Below, in pieces: positions 18,982 to 26,962 of a stretch of 34,334 nt of DNA. Each line of letters starts with the position of its first letter. The first letter of the stretch is position 1. The notes beneath the pieces were generated by a model, which did no database searches, was not told the DNA's origin, and worked only from the letters and a program-made list of their open reading frames with translations. Made by a program: the position numbers and the translations under genes. The stretch comes from Oscillospiraceae bacterium (lineage in GTDB: Bacteria; Bacillota; Clostridia; Oscillospirales; Acutalibacteraceae): contig SVOG01000064.1 of NCBI GenBank assembly GCA_015066525.1, positions 1-34,334 of the forward strand, written 5' to 3'.

Positions 18982-19942
18982 AAAAACTTTATATATCGTC
19001 GTACCGTGTTACAACGAAAGCGAGATGTTGCCAATCAGCATCCCGATTATGAAACAGAAACTAAATGACTTAATTGAAACCGAAATGGTATCCGATGCAA
19101 GCAGAATTCTGTTTGTAGATGACGGTTCCAAAGATAACACTTGGAAAATTATCCGCCATTTCTGCACAGAAGACAACACCCTATGTGCGATAAAACTATC
19201 CCGGAACCGCGGCCATCAGAGCGCATTAGTAGCAGGCATATCCTATTCCGTTGAATATGCCGACGCAATTATCACCATTGATTCCGACCTGCAGGACGAT
19301 ATTAACTGCATTGACAAAATGCTCGGAGAATTCTACGGCGGCAAAGATATCGTATTCGGTGTCAGAGCCGCACGCGATTCGGACACCGCATTCAAACGAA
19401 ATACGGCACAAACATATTATAAACTTCTGCATCTACTAGGCATTGAAATCGTATATAACCACGCCGATTACAGACTTCTCAGCAAACGAGCGGCTCAATC
19501 CCTCCTGCAGTATAAAGAAAGCAACCTTTTCATTCGCGGAATTGTTCCCGACTTAGGTTACGATACCTCAGTTGTGACTTACAATAGAGAAGAAAGAGCT
19601 GCAGGAAAAACAAAATATCCGCTGAGGCGAATGATTGCACTTGCTCTGGACGGCATCACATCATTTTCAGTAAAACCTGTAAGGCTGATACTTCTTTTGG
19701 GTGTCATTATGCTGCTCGTTTCCATTGTTTTCGGCTTTTATGTCATAGCGGGACACATAATGGGCAAAGCTATTCACGGCTGGACCTCAACCGTTATTTC
19801 CATATGGCTATTTGGTTCTCTGCAACTCATATCTACCGGTATTATCGGCGAATATATCGGAAAAACCTATTTAGAAACCAAACACAGACCCCGTTACTTT
19901 ATCGAAAGGATTATTAAGGATGAAGAAGAAAAGCAGGTATAA
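18974..19942 (+). CDS. Polyprenyl-phosphate glycosyltransferase, DPM1/GtrB-like
   Basis: 322 residues. The GT2 catalytic part starts IVVPCYNESEMLP, has VDDGSKDNT (48-56) and the metal motif D103-S-D105-LQDD. LSRNRGHQSALVAG and the TKYPLRRM segment are standard for enzymes that load a sugar onto undecaprenyl phosphate. Two transmembrane helices follow (about 237-260 and 270-292), then IGEYIGKTYLETKHRPRYFI. Together with the next, multi-membrane gene this suggests a lipid-linked sugar that is transferred outside the cell. Confidence 0.9.
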   Translation: MIKKTLYIVVPCYNESEMLPISIPIMKQKLNDLIETEMVSDASRILFVDDGSKDNTWKIIRHFCTEDNTLCAIKLSRNRGHQSALVAGISYSVEYADAIITIDSDLQDDINCIDKMLGEFYGGKDIVFGVRAARDSDTAFKRNTAQTYYKLLHLLGIEIVYNHADYRLLSKRAAQSLLQYKESNLFIRGIVPDLGYDTSVVTYNREERAAGKTKYPLRRMIALALDGITSFSVKPVRLILLLGVIMLLVSIVFGFYVIAGHIMGKAIHGWTSTVISIWLFGSLQLISTGIIGEYIGKTYLETKHRPRYFIERIIKDEEEKQV

Positions 19943-21203
19943 TTCCGTATTAAAGAACACGAATGACCGTAATATAAATCTGTTTATCGCCGTTTTCTTC
20001 GTTTGCGCTCTGTTTTATATCCTGGTCAAGATATTATTTACGAACTTCATAACAGGCGTCATTGAGACAGATTATACGGACATTTTCTTTGTATCTTCAA
20101 CGGACCACTTTATGGATTTCTTTAATCCGCTTTACTTTTCAAGTTTTGAGAATCCTTATGAATTCAAGGATTTGGGGGCTATTTATCCGCCAATCTGCTA
20201 TATACTATACAAAATCGTTTTGCTGTTTGTTCCTGCTGGAGAAATAACCGACAGATTTGAAATCAGAGAAAACCGCACCGTTGTAATGCTGTTTGCCATG
20301 ATAACGATGGCGCTCCTACTGGCAACGGTAGCAATCATCTTTCAGAATCTTCGCACCAGTCACATCAAAAAATGGATTCTCAGTTTCTGCATTATTTTCT
20401 CATTCCCAATGTTATTCTTAATAGAACGAGGAAATATTCTGCTTCTTTGTTTAGCGCTCAGTTTGTTTTTCGTCTTTTATCACGACAGTAAAAATAAACT
20501 GATGAGCGAATTATCACTGATTGCGCTGGCAATTGCCGCTGCCATAAAAATATACCCAGCCGTGTTTGGCATATTGCTTTTCTTTGAAAAAAGAATCGAC
20601 ATCAAAAAAATTGCTCGATGCATTCTTTACGGCATTGCGGCATTCGTTCTTCCGTTTTTTCTGTTAGACGGATTAAACACATATAAGATATTCTTCGCAA
20701 ATCTTATATCCGGAGTAGAAGTCACAAAACTTTCTATGTATGCTGTCATCACCCGCATTGATACTGACACATTCTTTTACCTCGTTCACTCCCTCGTATA
20801 TGGGGAGTCGGTTCCGTTTGATAGCGGCGTCTTCCCCGTTATTGCCAAAGTATTCAAAGTAATATTCATTGTCGCGAGTGGTGCGATAATTGCGTTTGCA
20901 AAAGAAGATTGGAAAAAGGCATTGGGAATTGTCAATCTGACCCTTCTGCTACCGGCTTTCAGTTACACTTATGTTTGTGTATTTGTGCTGATACCGCTTA
21001 TCTTGGCTTTCAACGAAAAAGCCGCAACCGACAAATGCGGAAAAATCTATTTATCCTTGATGACACTTATTATGATTCCGGTACCGTTATTGCCAAATAA
21101 TGTCAAAGTGCTGTTTGCGTTAGTAACGCTTTATAGCGTCGTCACAGTGGAAGCGGTCACCATTATCATAACGAAAGTCAAAACAAAACACCGTAAGGCT
21201 TAA
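19920..21203 (+). CDS. Polytopic membrane glycosyltransferase, GT-C/GT87-like
   Basis: 427 residues with about nine to ten hydrophobic helices. After the first helix comes a long external loop with acidic residues (IETDYTDIFFV) and AIYPPICYILYKI, a pattern seen in GT87/DUF2029-type enzymes that use polyprenyl-phosphate sugars. A later segment, IALAIAAAIKIYPAVFGILLF, is also characteristic. It overlaps the GtrB-like gene by 23 bases, which supports a donor-then-transferase pair. Last gene of the cluster, closed by a terminator containing its stop codon. The exact glycan is unknown. Confidence 0.78.
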   Translation: MKKKSRYNSVLKNTNDRNINLFIAVFFVCALFYILVKILFTNFITGVIETDYTDIFFVSSTDHFMDFFNPLYFSSFENPYEFKDLGAIYPPICYILYKIVLLFVPAGEITDRFEIRENRTVVMLFAMITMALLLATVAIIFQNLRTSHIKKWILSFCIIFSFPMLFLIERGNILLLCLALSLFFVFYHDSKNKLMSELSLIALAIAAAIKIYPAVFGILLFFEKRIDIKKIARCILYGIAAFVLPFFLLDGLNTYKIFFANLISGVEVTKLSMYAVITRIDTDTFFYLVHSLVYGESVPFDSGVFPVIAKVFKVIFIVASGAIIAFAKEDWKKALGIVNLTLLLPAFSYTYVCVFVLIPLILAFNEKAATDKCGKIYLSLMTLIMIPVPLLPNNVKVLFALVTLYSVVTVEAVTIIITKVKTKHRKA

Positions 21204-21216
21204 GCCCTACGGTGTT
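21187..21216. terminator. Bidirectional terminator between the glycan cluster and pheT
   Basis: Stem AACACCGTA.GGC/GCC.TACGGTGTT with loop TTAA; the stop codon of the upstream gene (21201-21203) is in the loop. A-rich on the left and T-rich on the right, it serves both converging transcripts. Confidence 0.85.
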
Positions 21217-21221
21217 TTAAT

Positions 21222-23582
21222 TTATCCCTTGAGGTTGATATTCTTGGATTTCAGTTTTTCGATGATGGTGTCGACCACCGACTGGACTTCCTCGCGGGTG
21301 AGGGTCTTCTCGGGGTGGGAGAAGGTCAGGCGGGTGGTGATGGACTTCGCGCCGTCGTCCTCGTAGACGTCGGTCACCGCCACGTTCTTGATGAGCTGGC
21401 AGTCCGCATCCTTGATTGCCTTTGCAATCGGCTCAAAGCGGTTGGTGATGAAGGAAAGGTCAATCTCAATTGCCGGGAACTTGCTCGGCTCCTCGTATAC
21501 GATGGAGGCATTTTCTATCTTGGCAAGCGCATCGACGTCAATCTGTGCATAGACGATTGCCGCCTTCTTATCAATCTTCTTCGACACGGTCGGGTGCACG
21601 ATACCGATTTCTCCGATTTCGACACCGTCACAGAGAATGCTGTTCAGGTTTCTCGGGTGCTGGTAGGCGTGCTCCGTTTCCTTCTTCTCAAAGGTAATTT
21701 CGCGGTGCTTGAGGTCGTCGACGGCGACGGCGAGCATATCGCGCAAATCGAAGTAGAGCATCGGCATCGGCTTCACTCTCGAATAGAGGGTAATGCCGAG
21801 CATCTTCTTCTCCACACAGAGGTCGTTTTCGTCAACGGCGGTAACGACCCTGCCGATTTCAAAGAGTCCGAAATCGGGCGCCCATCCGGTATTCGTCTTG
21901 ACCTGGCAAAGCTGGGTCGGAATCATCGAATTACGGATGGTTTCGATATTCGGGTTGGTCGCGTTTGCGAGCTTGATTTCGCCCTCGACGTCGAGTCCGA
22001 TTGCCTTGAGCTCGTCATAGTAACCCCACACATAGGAGTGTACCTCGTGGAGGGAGAATCGCTTGACGAGAATGTCCTTGAGTTTATCCTCGTCAGTCTT
22101 TTCCACATCGGGGCGCACGGGATAGAGCGGTGAACGCGTGGTGTGTACATCGAAATTATCATAGCCGTAGATACGGGTAATCTCCTCGATGATATCCGCC
22201 TTCATCGTGACGTCCTTCGTGGCGCGCCAGCTCGGTACGGCTACGCTGAACTTGTCGTCCTCGACGCTCGCGTCAAAGCCGAGCGAGGTCAGGGTATGAA
22301 TAATCGTATCGTTATCAATCTCAATGCCCGTGTACTTGTCGACGAACGCCTTGTCAAAGTCGAGTTTCACCTCGGGATAGGTGAACGCCACCTCGTCGGT
22401 GAGCGCGGACACAATTTTCGCGTCGCTGTCGGTATCGAGCAGGAGTTTCATAAATCTGGCAATCGCCACGGTCGTCATCGCGGGGTCGAGGCTCTTTTCA
22501 TAGCGCATGGACGCGTCGGTACGGTGACCGAGGCGCACCGTCGACTTACGGATGGACGCCGCATCAAAGGTCGCTGACTCAAGGGTCAGGGTGGTGGTGT
22601 CCTCAACGATTTCACTGTCGAGACCGCCCATAATACCGGCAATCGCCACAGGGGTGTCGTCGTTACAAATCATCAGCGTGTCGGTGTCGATATTTCTCTC
22701 CACGCCGTCGAGCGTCGTAAAGGTAAACGGCTCGTCGAAACGCTTAATACGGATTTTCTCCACCTTTCTGCTGTCGAAGGCGTGCATCGGCTGTCCCATC
22801 TCGAGCATTAAATAGTTCGTGAGGTCGGCAAGGAAATTAATCGCACGCATACCGCAGTAGAAGAGACGGATACGCATATTCACGGGAGAAATATTCGTTT
22901 TGATATTCTCCACCTGCATACAGGAATAACGCTGGCAAAGCGGGTCGAGAATCTTCAAATCGACCTTTTCGAGATTGTCATATTCTGCGGTGTCGATGAC
23001 ATCGAGGGGCTTCAGTTCCCTGCCGGCAAGCGCCGCGAACTCGCGCGCAATACCGTAATGTCCCCAGAGGTCGGGGCGGTTCGTCAGCGATTTGTTATCG
23101 ACCTCAAAGACGATATCCTCAATCTCATAAACATCCTTCAAATCGGTACCGTTCTTCACCTCGTCGGTGATGTCCATAATACCGCTGTTGTCATCGGAAA
23201 TGCCGATTTCCTTTTCACTGCAGCACATACCGTTGGAGGTATAGCCTGCGAGTTTACGCGGGGCAATCTCGATGTCGCCGATTTTTGCGCCGAGTTTGGC
23301 AAACGCGGTCTTCATACCGACTCTGACGTTCGGCGCACCGCAGACGACGTCGACGAGTTCCTCCTCGCCGATATCCACCTTGAGCAGATGGAGCTTCTTC
23401 GACTCGGGGTGTTCCTCCACGCTCATAATTTCGGCAACGACAATACCCGAAATATCCGAGCCCTTGAAGAAAATATCATTTTCCACCTCGGCAGTAGAGA
23501 GTGAAAACTGATTAATCAGCTTAATTTTGTCAAGTCCCGACAGGTCAACGAAGTCGGAAATCCAGTTCATTGATAAAAACAT
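21222..23582 (-). CDS. pheT: Phenylalanyl-tRNA synthetase beta subunit
   Basis: 786 residues, standard length. Partner of PheS in the alpha2-beta2 enzyme that charges tRNA-Phe; beta carries the editing and tRNA-binding parts. The start MFLSMNWISDFVDLSG is typical. An OB-fold tRNA-binding domain (about 40-155, with HLLKVDIGEEELVDVVCGAPNVR split) is followed by B3/B4 editing domains (NFLADLTNYLMLEMGQPMHAFD region), B5, the synthetase-like core (RNSMIPTQL, FGLFEIGRV) and the FDX-ACB anticodon-binding end (about 690-786). It follows pheS by 17 bp in the same T-box-controlled unit. Confidence 0.97.
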   Translation of the reverse strand: MFLSMNWISDFVDLSGLDKIKLINQFSLSTAEVENDIFFKGSDISGIVVAEIMSVEEHPESKKLHLLKVDIGEEELVDVVCGAPNVRVGMKTAFAKLGAKIGDIEIAPRKLAGYTSNGMCCSEKEIGISDDNSGIMDITDEVKNGTDLKDVYEIEDIVFEVDNKSLTNRPDLWGHYGIAREFAALAGRELKPLDVIDTAEYDNLEKVDLKILDPLCQRYSCMQVENIKTNISPVNMRIRLFYCGMRAINFLADLTNYLMLEMGQPMHAFDSRKVEKIRIKRFDEPFTFTTLDGVERNIDTDTLMICNDDTPVAIAGIMGGLDSEIVEDTTTLTLESATFDAASIRKSTVRLGHRTDASMRYEKSLDPAMTTVAIARFMKLLLDTDSDAKIVSALTDEVAFTYPEVKLDFDKAFVDKYTGIEIDNDTIIHTLTSLGFDASVEDDKFSVAVPSWRATKDVTMKADIIEEITRIYGYDNFDVHTTRSPLYPVRPDVEKTDEDKLKDILVKRFSLHEVHSYVWGYYDELKAIGLDVEGEIKLANATNPNIETIRNSMIPTQLCQVKTNTGWAPDFGLFEIGRVVTAVDENDLCVEKKMLGITLYSRVKPMPMLYFDLRDMLAVAVDDLKHREITFEKKETEHAYQHPRNLNSILCDGVEIGEIGIVHPTVSKKIDKKAAIVYAQIDVDALAKIENASIVYEEPSKFPAIEIDLSFITNRFEPIAKAIKDADCQLIKNVAVTDVYEDDGAKSITTRLTFSHPEKTLTREEVQSVVDTIIEKLKSKNINLKG

Positions 23583-23599
23583 ATTGTCACTCTCCTTTC

Positions 23600-24649
23600 T
23601 TATTCGTCGTCGGTGAACTGCGACAGTGCTTTGATGTTACCGCTGTTGAGGTCGCGAATGTCGCCGATACCGTATTTCATCATAACCAGTCGTGTCAGTC
23701 CGAGACCGAACGCAAATCCCGTGTACTCATCGGGGTCAATGCCGCCCATACGCAGCACCTCGGGGTGAATCATACCGCAGGGGCAGAGTTCCAGCCAGCC
23801 GCTGTGCTTACATGAAGGACAACCCTCGCCGCCGCAGATAAGGCAGCTGATGTCAAGCTCGAATCCCGGCTCGACGAACGGGAAGAATCCGGGGCGCAGA
23901 CGCACCTTGATGTCCTTTTGGAACACTTCGGAAAGCATCGTTTTCATAAAGTAGATGAGGTTTGAAATGGAGATGTCCTTATCGACCATCATACCCTCCA
24001 TCTGGAAGAAGGTATTTTCATGGCAGGCATCGGTCGCCTCGTTACGGAAGCATCTGCCGGGGAAAATCGCCTTAATCGGCACGCCGTCCTCGGTGAGAGG
24101 CTTCTTATACTTTCTGAGAATCGCGTTCTGCGCCGCTGAGGTCTGGCTCTTGAGGAGCTGACCGTTGGTGAGATAATAGGTATCCTGCATATCGCGGGCA
24201 GGGTGATTCTTCGGGATATTGACCGACTCGAAGCACTCGTAGTCGGTAACGACCTCGCTGTAATCCTCGACGGTGAAGCCCATCGACTTAAATATCTGCT
24301 CGCACTGACGCTGCACGAGGGTAATCGGGTGATACGAGCCCCTCTGCGTATTGGCGGGCATACTGAGGTCAAACTCGGGCATCAATTCAATCTCCGCCTG
24401 AATTTCCTTTTCCTTGAGTTCTGCCGTTTTCTCGGCAATCTTCTCGCCGACGGAATTCTTCAACTCGTTGACGAGCTGACCGAAGGTCTTTTTCTCCTCG
24501 TTGGAGAGTTCCTTCATTCCCTTGAGAAGTCCGGTTACCGAGCCTTTCTTGCCGAGATAGGCAACGCGCACGCCCTCGAGTTCGGACATATCGCGGATGG
24601 AAGAAAGTTCGGCTTCAAACTGCTTCTTTAATTCTTCTATCTTATCCAT
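23600..24649 (-). CDS. pheS: Phenylalanyl-tRNA synthetase alpha subunit
   Basis: 349 residues, standard length. Catalytic subunit: forms Phe-AMP and transfers Phe to tRNA. An N-terminal coiled coil (about 1-85) binds tRNA. Motif 2 is FRNEATDACHENTFFQMEG, the Cys-rich insertion CLICGGEGCPSC...CPCGMIHPEVL is typical of Firmicutes, and motif 3 is GFAFGLGLTRLVMMKYGI. ATG follows AGGAGG. The gene starts about 135 nt after the T-box terminator; the gap holds an inverted heptamer array. Confidence 0.97.
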   Translation of the reverse strand: MDKIEELKKQFEAELSSIRDMSELEGVRVAYLGKKGSVTGLLKGMKELSNEEKKTFGQLVNELKNSVGEKIAEKTAELKEKEIQAEIELMPEFDLSMPANTQRGSYHPITLVQRQCEQIFKSMGFTVEDYSEVVTDYECFESVNIPKNHPARDMQDTYYLTNGQLLKSQTSAAQNAILRKYKKPLTEDGVPIKAIFPGRCFRNEATDACHENTFFQMEGMMVDKDISISNLIYFMKTMLSEVFQKDIKVRLRPGFFPFVEPGFELDISCLICGGEGCPSCKHSGWLELCPCGMIHPEVLRMGGIDPDEYTGFAFGLGLTRLVMMKYGIGDIRDLNSGNIKALSQFTDDE

Positions 24650-24663
24650 AATAACCTCCTGTA

Positions 24664-24782
24664 GAATTGAGAATTGAGAGTTGAGAATTGAGAATTTATG
24701 TTACTCGCTACGCTCAAACAATAATTATAATTGCTGTGTGCAGCACCCGAAATTCTCCATTCTCCATTCTTCATTCTCCATT
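24664..24782 (+). repeat. Inverted pair of heptamer arrays around a core
   Basis: The left array is built from GAGAATT/GAGAGTT units (24664-24696). The core ACTCGCTACGCTC follows (about 24702-24715). The right array, reading ATTCTCC repeatedly (24752-24782), is the inverse of the left with G in place of T at one position. In the pheS leader RNA the arrays could pair into a long imperfect hairpin. Confidence 0.75.
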
Positions 24783-25016
24783 AAAAAAGCTTCCGCCTCA
24801 GATGAGGCGAAAGCATAACTTCCGTGGTACCACTCAAATTGCAGGGTTTCCCCTGCCGCTCCATAGTCTTAACGCGACTGCACGCTCTGCTTAGTTTCTC
24901 ACAGAGGGCTCCGTAACTGAAATTCAAACAGGTTTTCTCATATGCTCGCACCGACCGCATACTCTCTGCATCAAAAATGCTGCTCTACTTACATTACATC
25001 AACGCCGTCAATATTG
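24783..25016 (-). promoter_or_regulatory. T-box riboswitch controlling pheST (Phe specifier)
   Basis: The T-box sequence GAGTGGTACCACGG (24835-24822, minus) is near-consensus and pairs with the acceptor end of uncharged tRNA. The terminator stem GCTTTCGCCTCA/TGAGGCGGAAGC is followed by TTTTTT (down to 24783). Upstream, in the Stem I region, GAATTTCAG offers the specifier TTC (24921-24919), a Phe codon, matching the pheS-pheT genes downstream. Uncharged tRNA-Phe is expected to stabilise the antiterminator and permit expression. Confidence 0.92.
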
Positions 25017-25022
25017 ATATAG

Positions 25023-25051
25023 ATTATAATATTTTACTATTAATATGTCAA
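25023..25051 (-). promoter_or_regulatory. pheST promoter
   Basis: Perfect consensus: TTGACA (25051-25046) and TATAAT (25028-25023), 17-bp spacer, placing the start near 25016 at the head of the T-box. Confidence 0.85.
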
Positions 25052-25080
25052 GTTTTTCACAAAAAATTCAATAAAAAGTA

Positions 25081-25109
25081 TTGTAATTTATGAATTCTTT
25101 GTATATAAT
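25081..25109 (+). promoter_or_regulatory. ireB promoter
   Basis: TTGTAA (25081-25086) and TATAAT (25104-25109), 17-bp spacer. It runs divergent from the pheST promoter only 30 bp away. Confidence 0.75.
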
Positions 25110-25140
25110 GAATGTAATTAAGCACACGGAGGTGACTTTA

Positions 25141-25383
25141 ATGACTGATAAGACTATGACCTTTAAGATCGGCGGCAATGACGAGGATATTATGAAGGAA
25201 ACCCTGACTAAGGTTTACGACGCGCTGAGGGAAAAAGGCTATAACCCTATCAATCAGATTGTAGGTTATATTCTCTCCGAAGACCCTACTTACATTACAA
25301 CACATAATAACGCAAGAAGTCTCATTCGCCGTATCGACCGCGACGAGCTTCTCGCAGAAATGGTAAAGTCCTACCTCAGCTAA
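25141..25383 (+). CDS. ireB: IreB family regulatory phosphoprotein (UPF0297)
   Basis: 80 residues from ATG behind GGAGGTG. In Enterococcus IreB is phosphorylated by the PASTA kinase IreK on N-terminal Thr residues and influences cephalosporin resistance. This copy keeps the Thr-rich start ([12 protein letters not shown]), and the hallmark [20 protein letters not shown] and [14 protein letters not shown]. In many Firmicutes it is followed by ruvX; here a different small gene follows 27 bp later. Confidence 0.92.
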   Translation: MTDKTMTFKIGGNDEDIMKETLTKVYDALREKGYNPINQIVGYILSEDPTYITTHNNARSLIRRIDRDELLAEMVKSYLS

Positions 25384-25410
25384 TGAATCTACGAAAGAGA
25401 GGTGTTACCC

Positions 25411-25698
25411 TTGGCAGAAGAAAAATTTCTTGAATATAAGGGCAAGCCGCTTGTCAGGAGCGGAAACACTATTTACTACGGTGATATGAACGACCCGTAT
25501 GTCGTTTGCCTCGGAATTAAGAATTCGGAGGAACTCAAGGACATCACCCTCGCAGGGGATGTCACCATCCAGCTACTCAGCACCGACGAGGACGCTTCCC
25601 CGAAGGACAGAATTATTAAGAAGAGCGAAAAGAACGGACTCTTCAACGCCCTCGACCTCGGCGCAGCCTGGCTCGAAAGACAGTTAAAAAAAGGTTAA
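25411..25698 (+). CDS. Small conserved-looking protein of unknown function
   Basis: 95 residues if TTG at 25411 is the start (GAGAGGTG ends seven bases before it); a GTG at 25402 lies inside that ribosome site. I do not recognise a named domain. It reads as a compact alpha/beta protein: LEYKGKPLVRSGNTIYYGDM and YVVCLGI look like strands, a middle part ITLAGDVTIQLLSTDED, a charged stretch KDRIIKKSEKNG, and a C-terminal helix LFNALDLGAAWLERQL. It has no signal peptide or membrane helix. It is co-transcribed with ireB, so a link to IreB/PASTA-kinase signalling is possible but unproven. Confidence 0.75.
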   Translation: MAEEKFLEYKGKPLVRSGNTIYYGDMNDPYVVCLGIKNSEELKDITLAGDVTIQLLSTDEDASPKDRIIKKSEKNGLFNALDLGAAWLERQLKKG

Positions 25699-25726
25699 TC
25701 GCAAATGCGGTTAGCCTTTTTATTTT
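25693..25726 (+). terminator. Terminator of the ireB operon
   Basis: Stem GGTTAATCGC/GCGGTTAGCC (two G-U pairs), loop AAAT, then TTTTTATTTT. The TAA stop (25696-25698) is inside the stem. Confidence 0.82.
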
Positions 25727-25727
25727 A

Positions 25728-25872
25728 TGTAGGGAGCGGCAACCTTGACGCTCCATTGTTACACGTGTGTCTGCGGGTCGCCGAGGTCGTCGACCCCTAC
25801 AATTGCCCGAGCGGAGCGAGTGACCGACGCCTTGAGCCTTTTGCCCGCAGGGCAATCCTTGCGCCTTGAGCC
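25728..25872. repeat. TGTAGGG element followed by heptamer array
   Basis: First part (25728-25802): TGTAGGGAGCG ... CGACCCCTACA, inverted ends with internal palindromes. Then the core in reverse (GAGCGGAGCGAGT, about 25810-25822), then TTGAGCC, a 20-bp TTTTGCCC..GGGCAATCC palindrome, TTGCGCC and TTGAGCC (25832-25872). Both repeat families meet in this one spacer. Confidence 0.65.
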
Positions 25873-25873
25873 T

Positions 25874-25904
25874 AAAAAAGCACCGCTATAATGCGGTGCT
25901 TTTT
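25874..25904. terminator. Terminator at the end of the iol genes
   Basis: Stem GCACCGC/GCGGTGC with A run on the left and T run on the right. On the minus strand it lies directly after the iolE stop. Confidence 0.85.
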
Positions 25905-25906
25905 GA

Positions 25907-26806
25907 TTATAATCCTGCTGTTTCGCGGATGTATTTGCGCGCCTTGACAGCGTACTCGAACGGGTTTGCCTTAGCAGGGTCCTGCTCTGCCTCGACGACT
26001 ACCCAGCCCTCGTAGTTATTCTCTGCGAGGATGTCGAATATCGGCTTGAAGTCCACGTCGCCGTCGCCCGGCACGGTAAACACGCCCGCGCGGACAGCAT
26101 CGAGGAAGCTCATATGCTGCGGTACAACCTGATTGTTATAAACATCCAGACGGACGTCCTTGAGGTGGACGTGCTTAATTCTGTTGACATACTTCTTCAG
26201 CACCGGCACGGGGTCGATGCCCGCAAAGGTGAGGTGTCCCGAGTCAAAGAGAAGGTAAACGAGGTCGGGGTCGGTAAGTTCCATCAGCTTGTCGATTTCC
26301 TCGACCGTCTGCACGCCCGTACCCATATGGTGATGCACGGTGAAGTACATACCCTTGCTCCTGGCATAAGCGCCCATCTCGTTAAAGCCCTTGGCTACGA
26401 TTGCCCACTCCTCATCGGTGTAGTACGGCTTCTCGTCAAGGATGGATTTCGTCAGGTCGCCCTGAATGGAATTACCCTGCTCCGACGCGCCGATGACGCG
26501 TGCGCCGAGTTTATAGAGCTTATCCGCGTGCGCCTTGAACGCCTCAATCGTCTCCTCGTAAGGTTTGGAAGTGAGGTAGGAGGAGAACCACGCGTTACAA
26601 ATCTGCAGACCGCGGATATCGAGATAGGGTTTGAGCACGTCGGGGTCAGCGGGGTACTTATTACCGATTTCAGAGCCCTTGAAATCGGCGAGCGCCATCT
26701 CGCTGATGCACTGCTCAAATGTATTCTCTGCACCGAGGTCGGGCATATCGTCGTTCGTCCAGCCAATCGGCGCGATAGCTAATTTTACTTTTTTAGAATC
26801 AAGCAT
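25907..26806 (-). CDS. iolE: Inosose dehydratase-like sugar phosphate isomerase/epimerase
   Basis: 299 residues, AP-endonuclease-type TIM barrel. IolE dehydrates 2-keto-myo-inositol to the diketone used by IolD. The start [20 protein letters not shown] is characteristic of IolE. Metal-binding regions are [34 protein letters not shown] and a final [14 protein letters not shown] follows AAGGAGAAAT. Last gene of the iolG-iolD-iolE set on the minus strand, 156 bp downstream of iolD across a repeat. No iolB, iolC, iolJ, iolA or inositol transporter is in the window. Confidence 0.9.
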   Translation of the reverse strand: MLDSKKVKLAIAPIGWTNDDMPDLGAENTFEQCISEMALADFKGSEIGNKYPADPDVLKPYLDIRGLQICNAWFSSYLTSKPYEETIEAFKAHADKLYKLGARVIGASEQGNSIQGDLTKSILDEKPYYTDEEWAIVAKGFNEMGAYARSKGMYFTVHHHMGTGVQTVEEIDKLMELTDPDLVYLLFDSGHLTFAGIDPVPVLKKYVNRIKHVHLKDVRLDVYNNQVVPQHMSFLDAVRAGVFTVPGDGDVDFKPIFDILAENNYEGWVVVEAEQDPAKANPFEYAVKARKYIRETAGL

Positions 26807-26830
26807 ATAATTTCTCCTTTGTCGAAATTA

Positions 26831-26953
26831 GGCTATGAGCTACAGGCTACAAGCTACAAGCTTGCAGTTACTCGCTGCGCTCGCACAATTATTAATCAGG
26901 TGTGGACGGAGTCCACCATCAAGCCTGAAGCATGTAGCATGAGGCTTGAAGCC
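26831..26953 (+). repeat. Inverted pair of heptamer arrays around a core, iolD-iolE spacer
   Basis: The left array has units such as TGAGCTA, CAGGCTA, CAAGCTA, CAAGCTT. The core ACTCGCTGCGCTCGC (about 26870-26884) is followed by an AT-rich tract. The right array is the inverse with units AAGCCTG, AAGCATG, TAGCATG, AGGCTTG (about 26921-26953). Same plan as 24664-24782 with a different unit. Confidence 0.75.
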
Positions 26954-26962
26954 GACGTTTGA

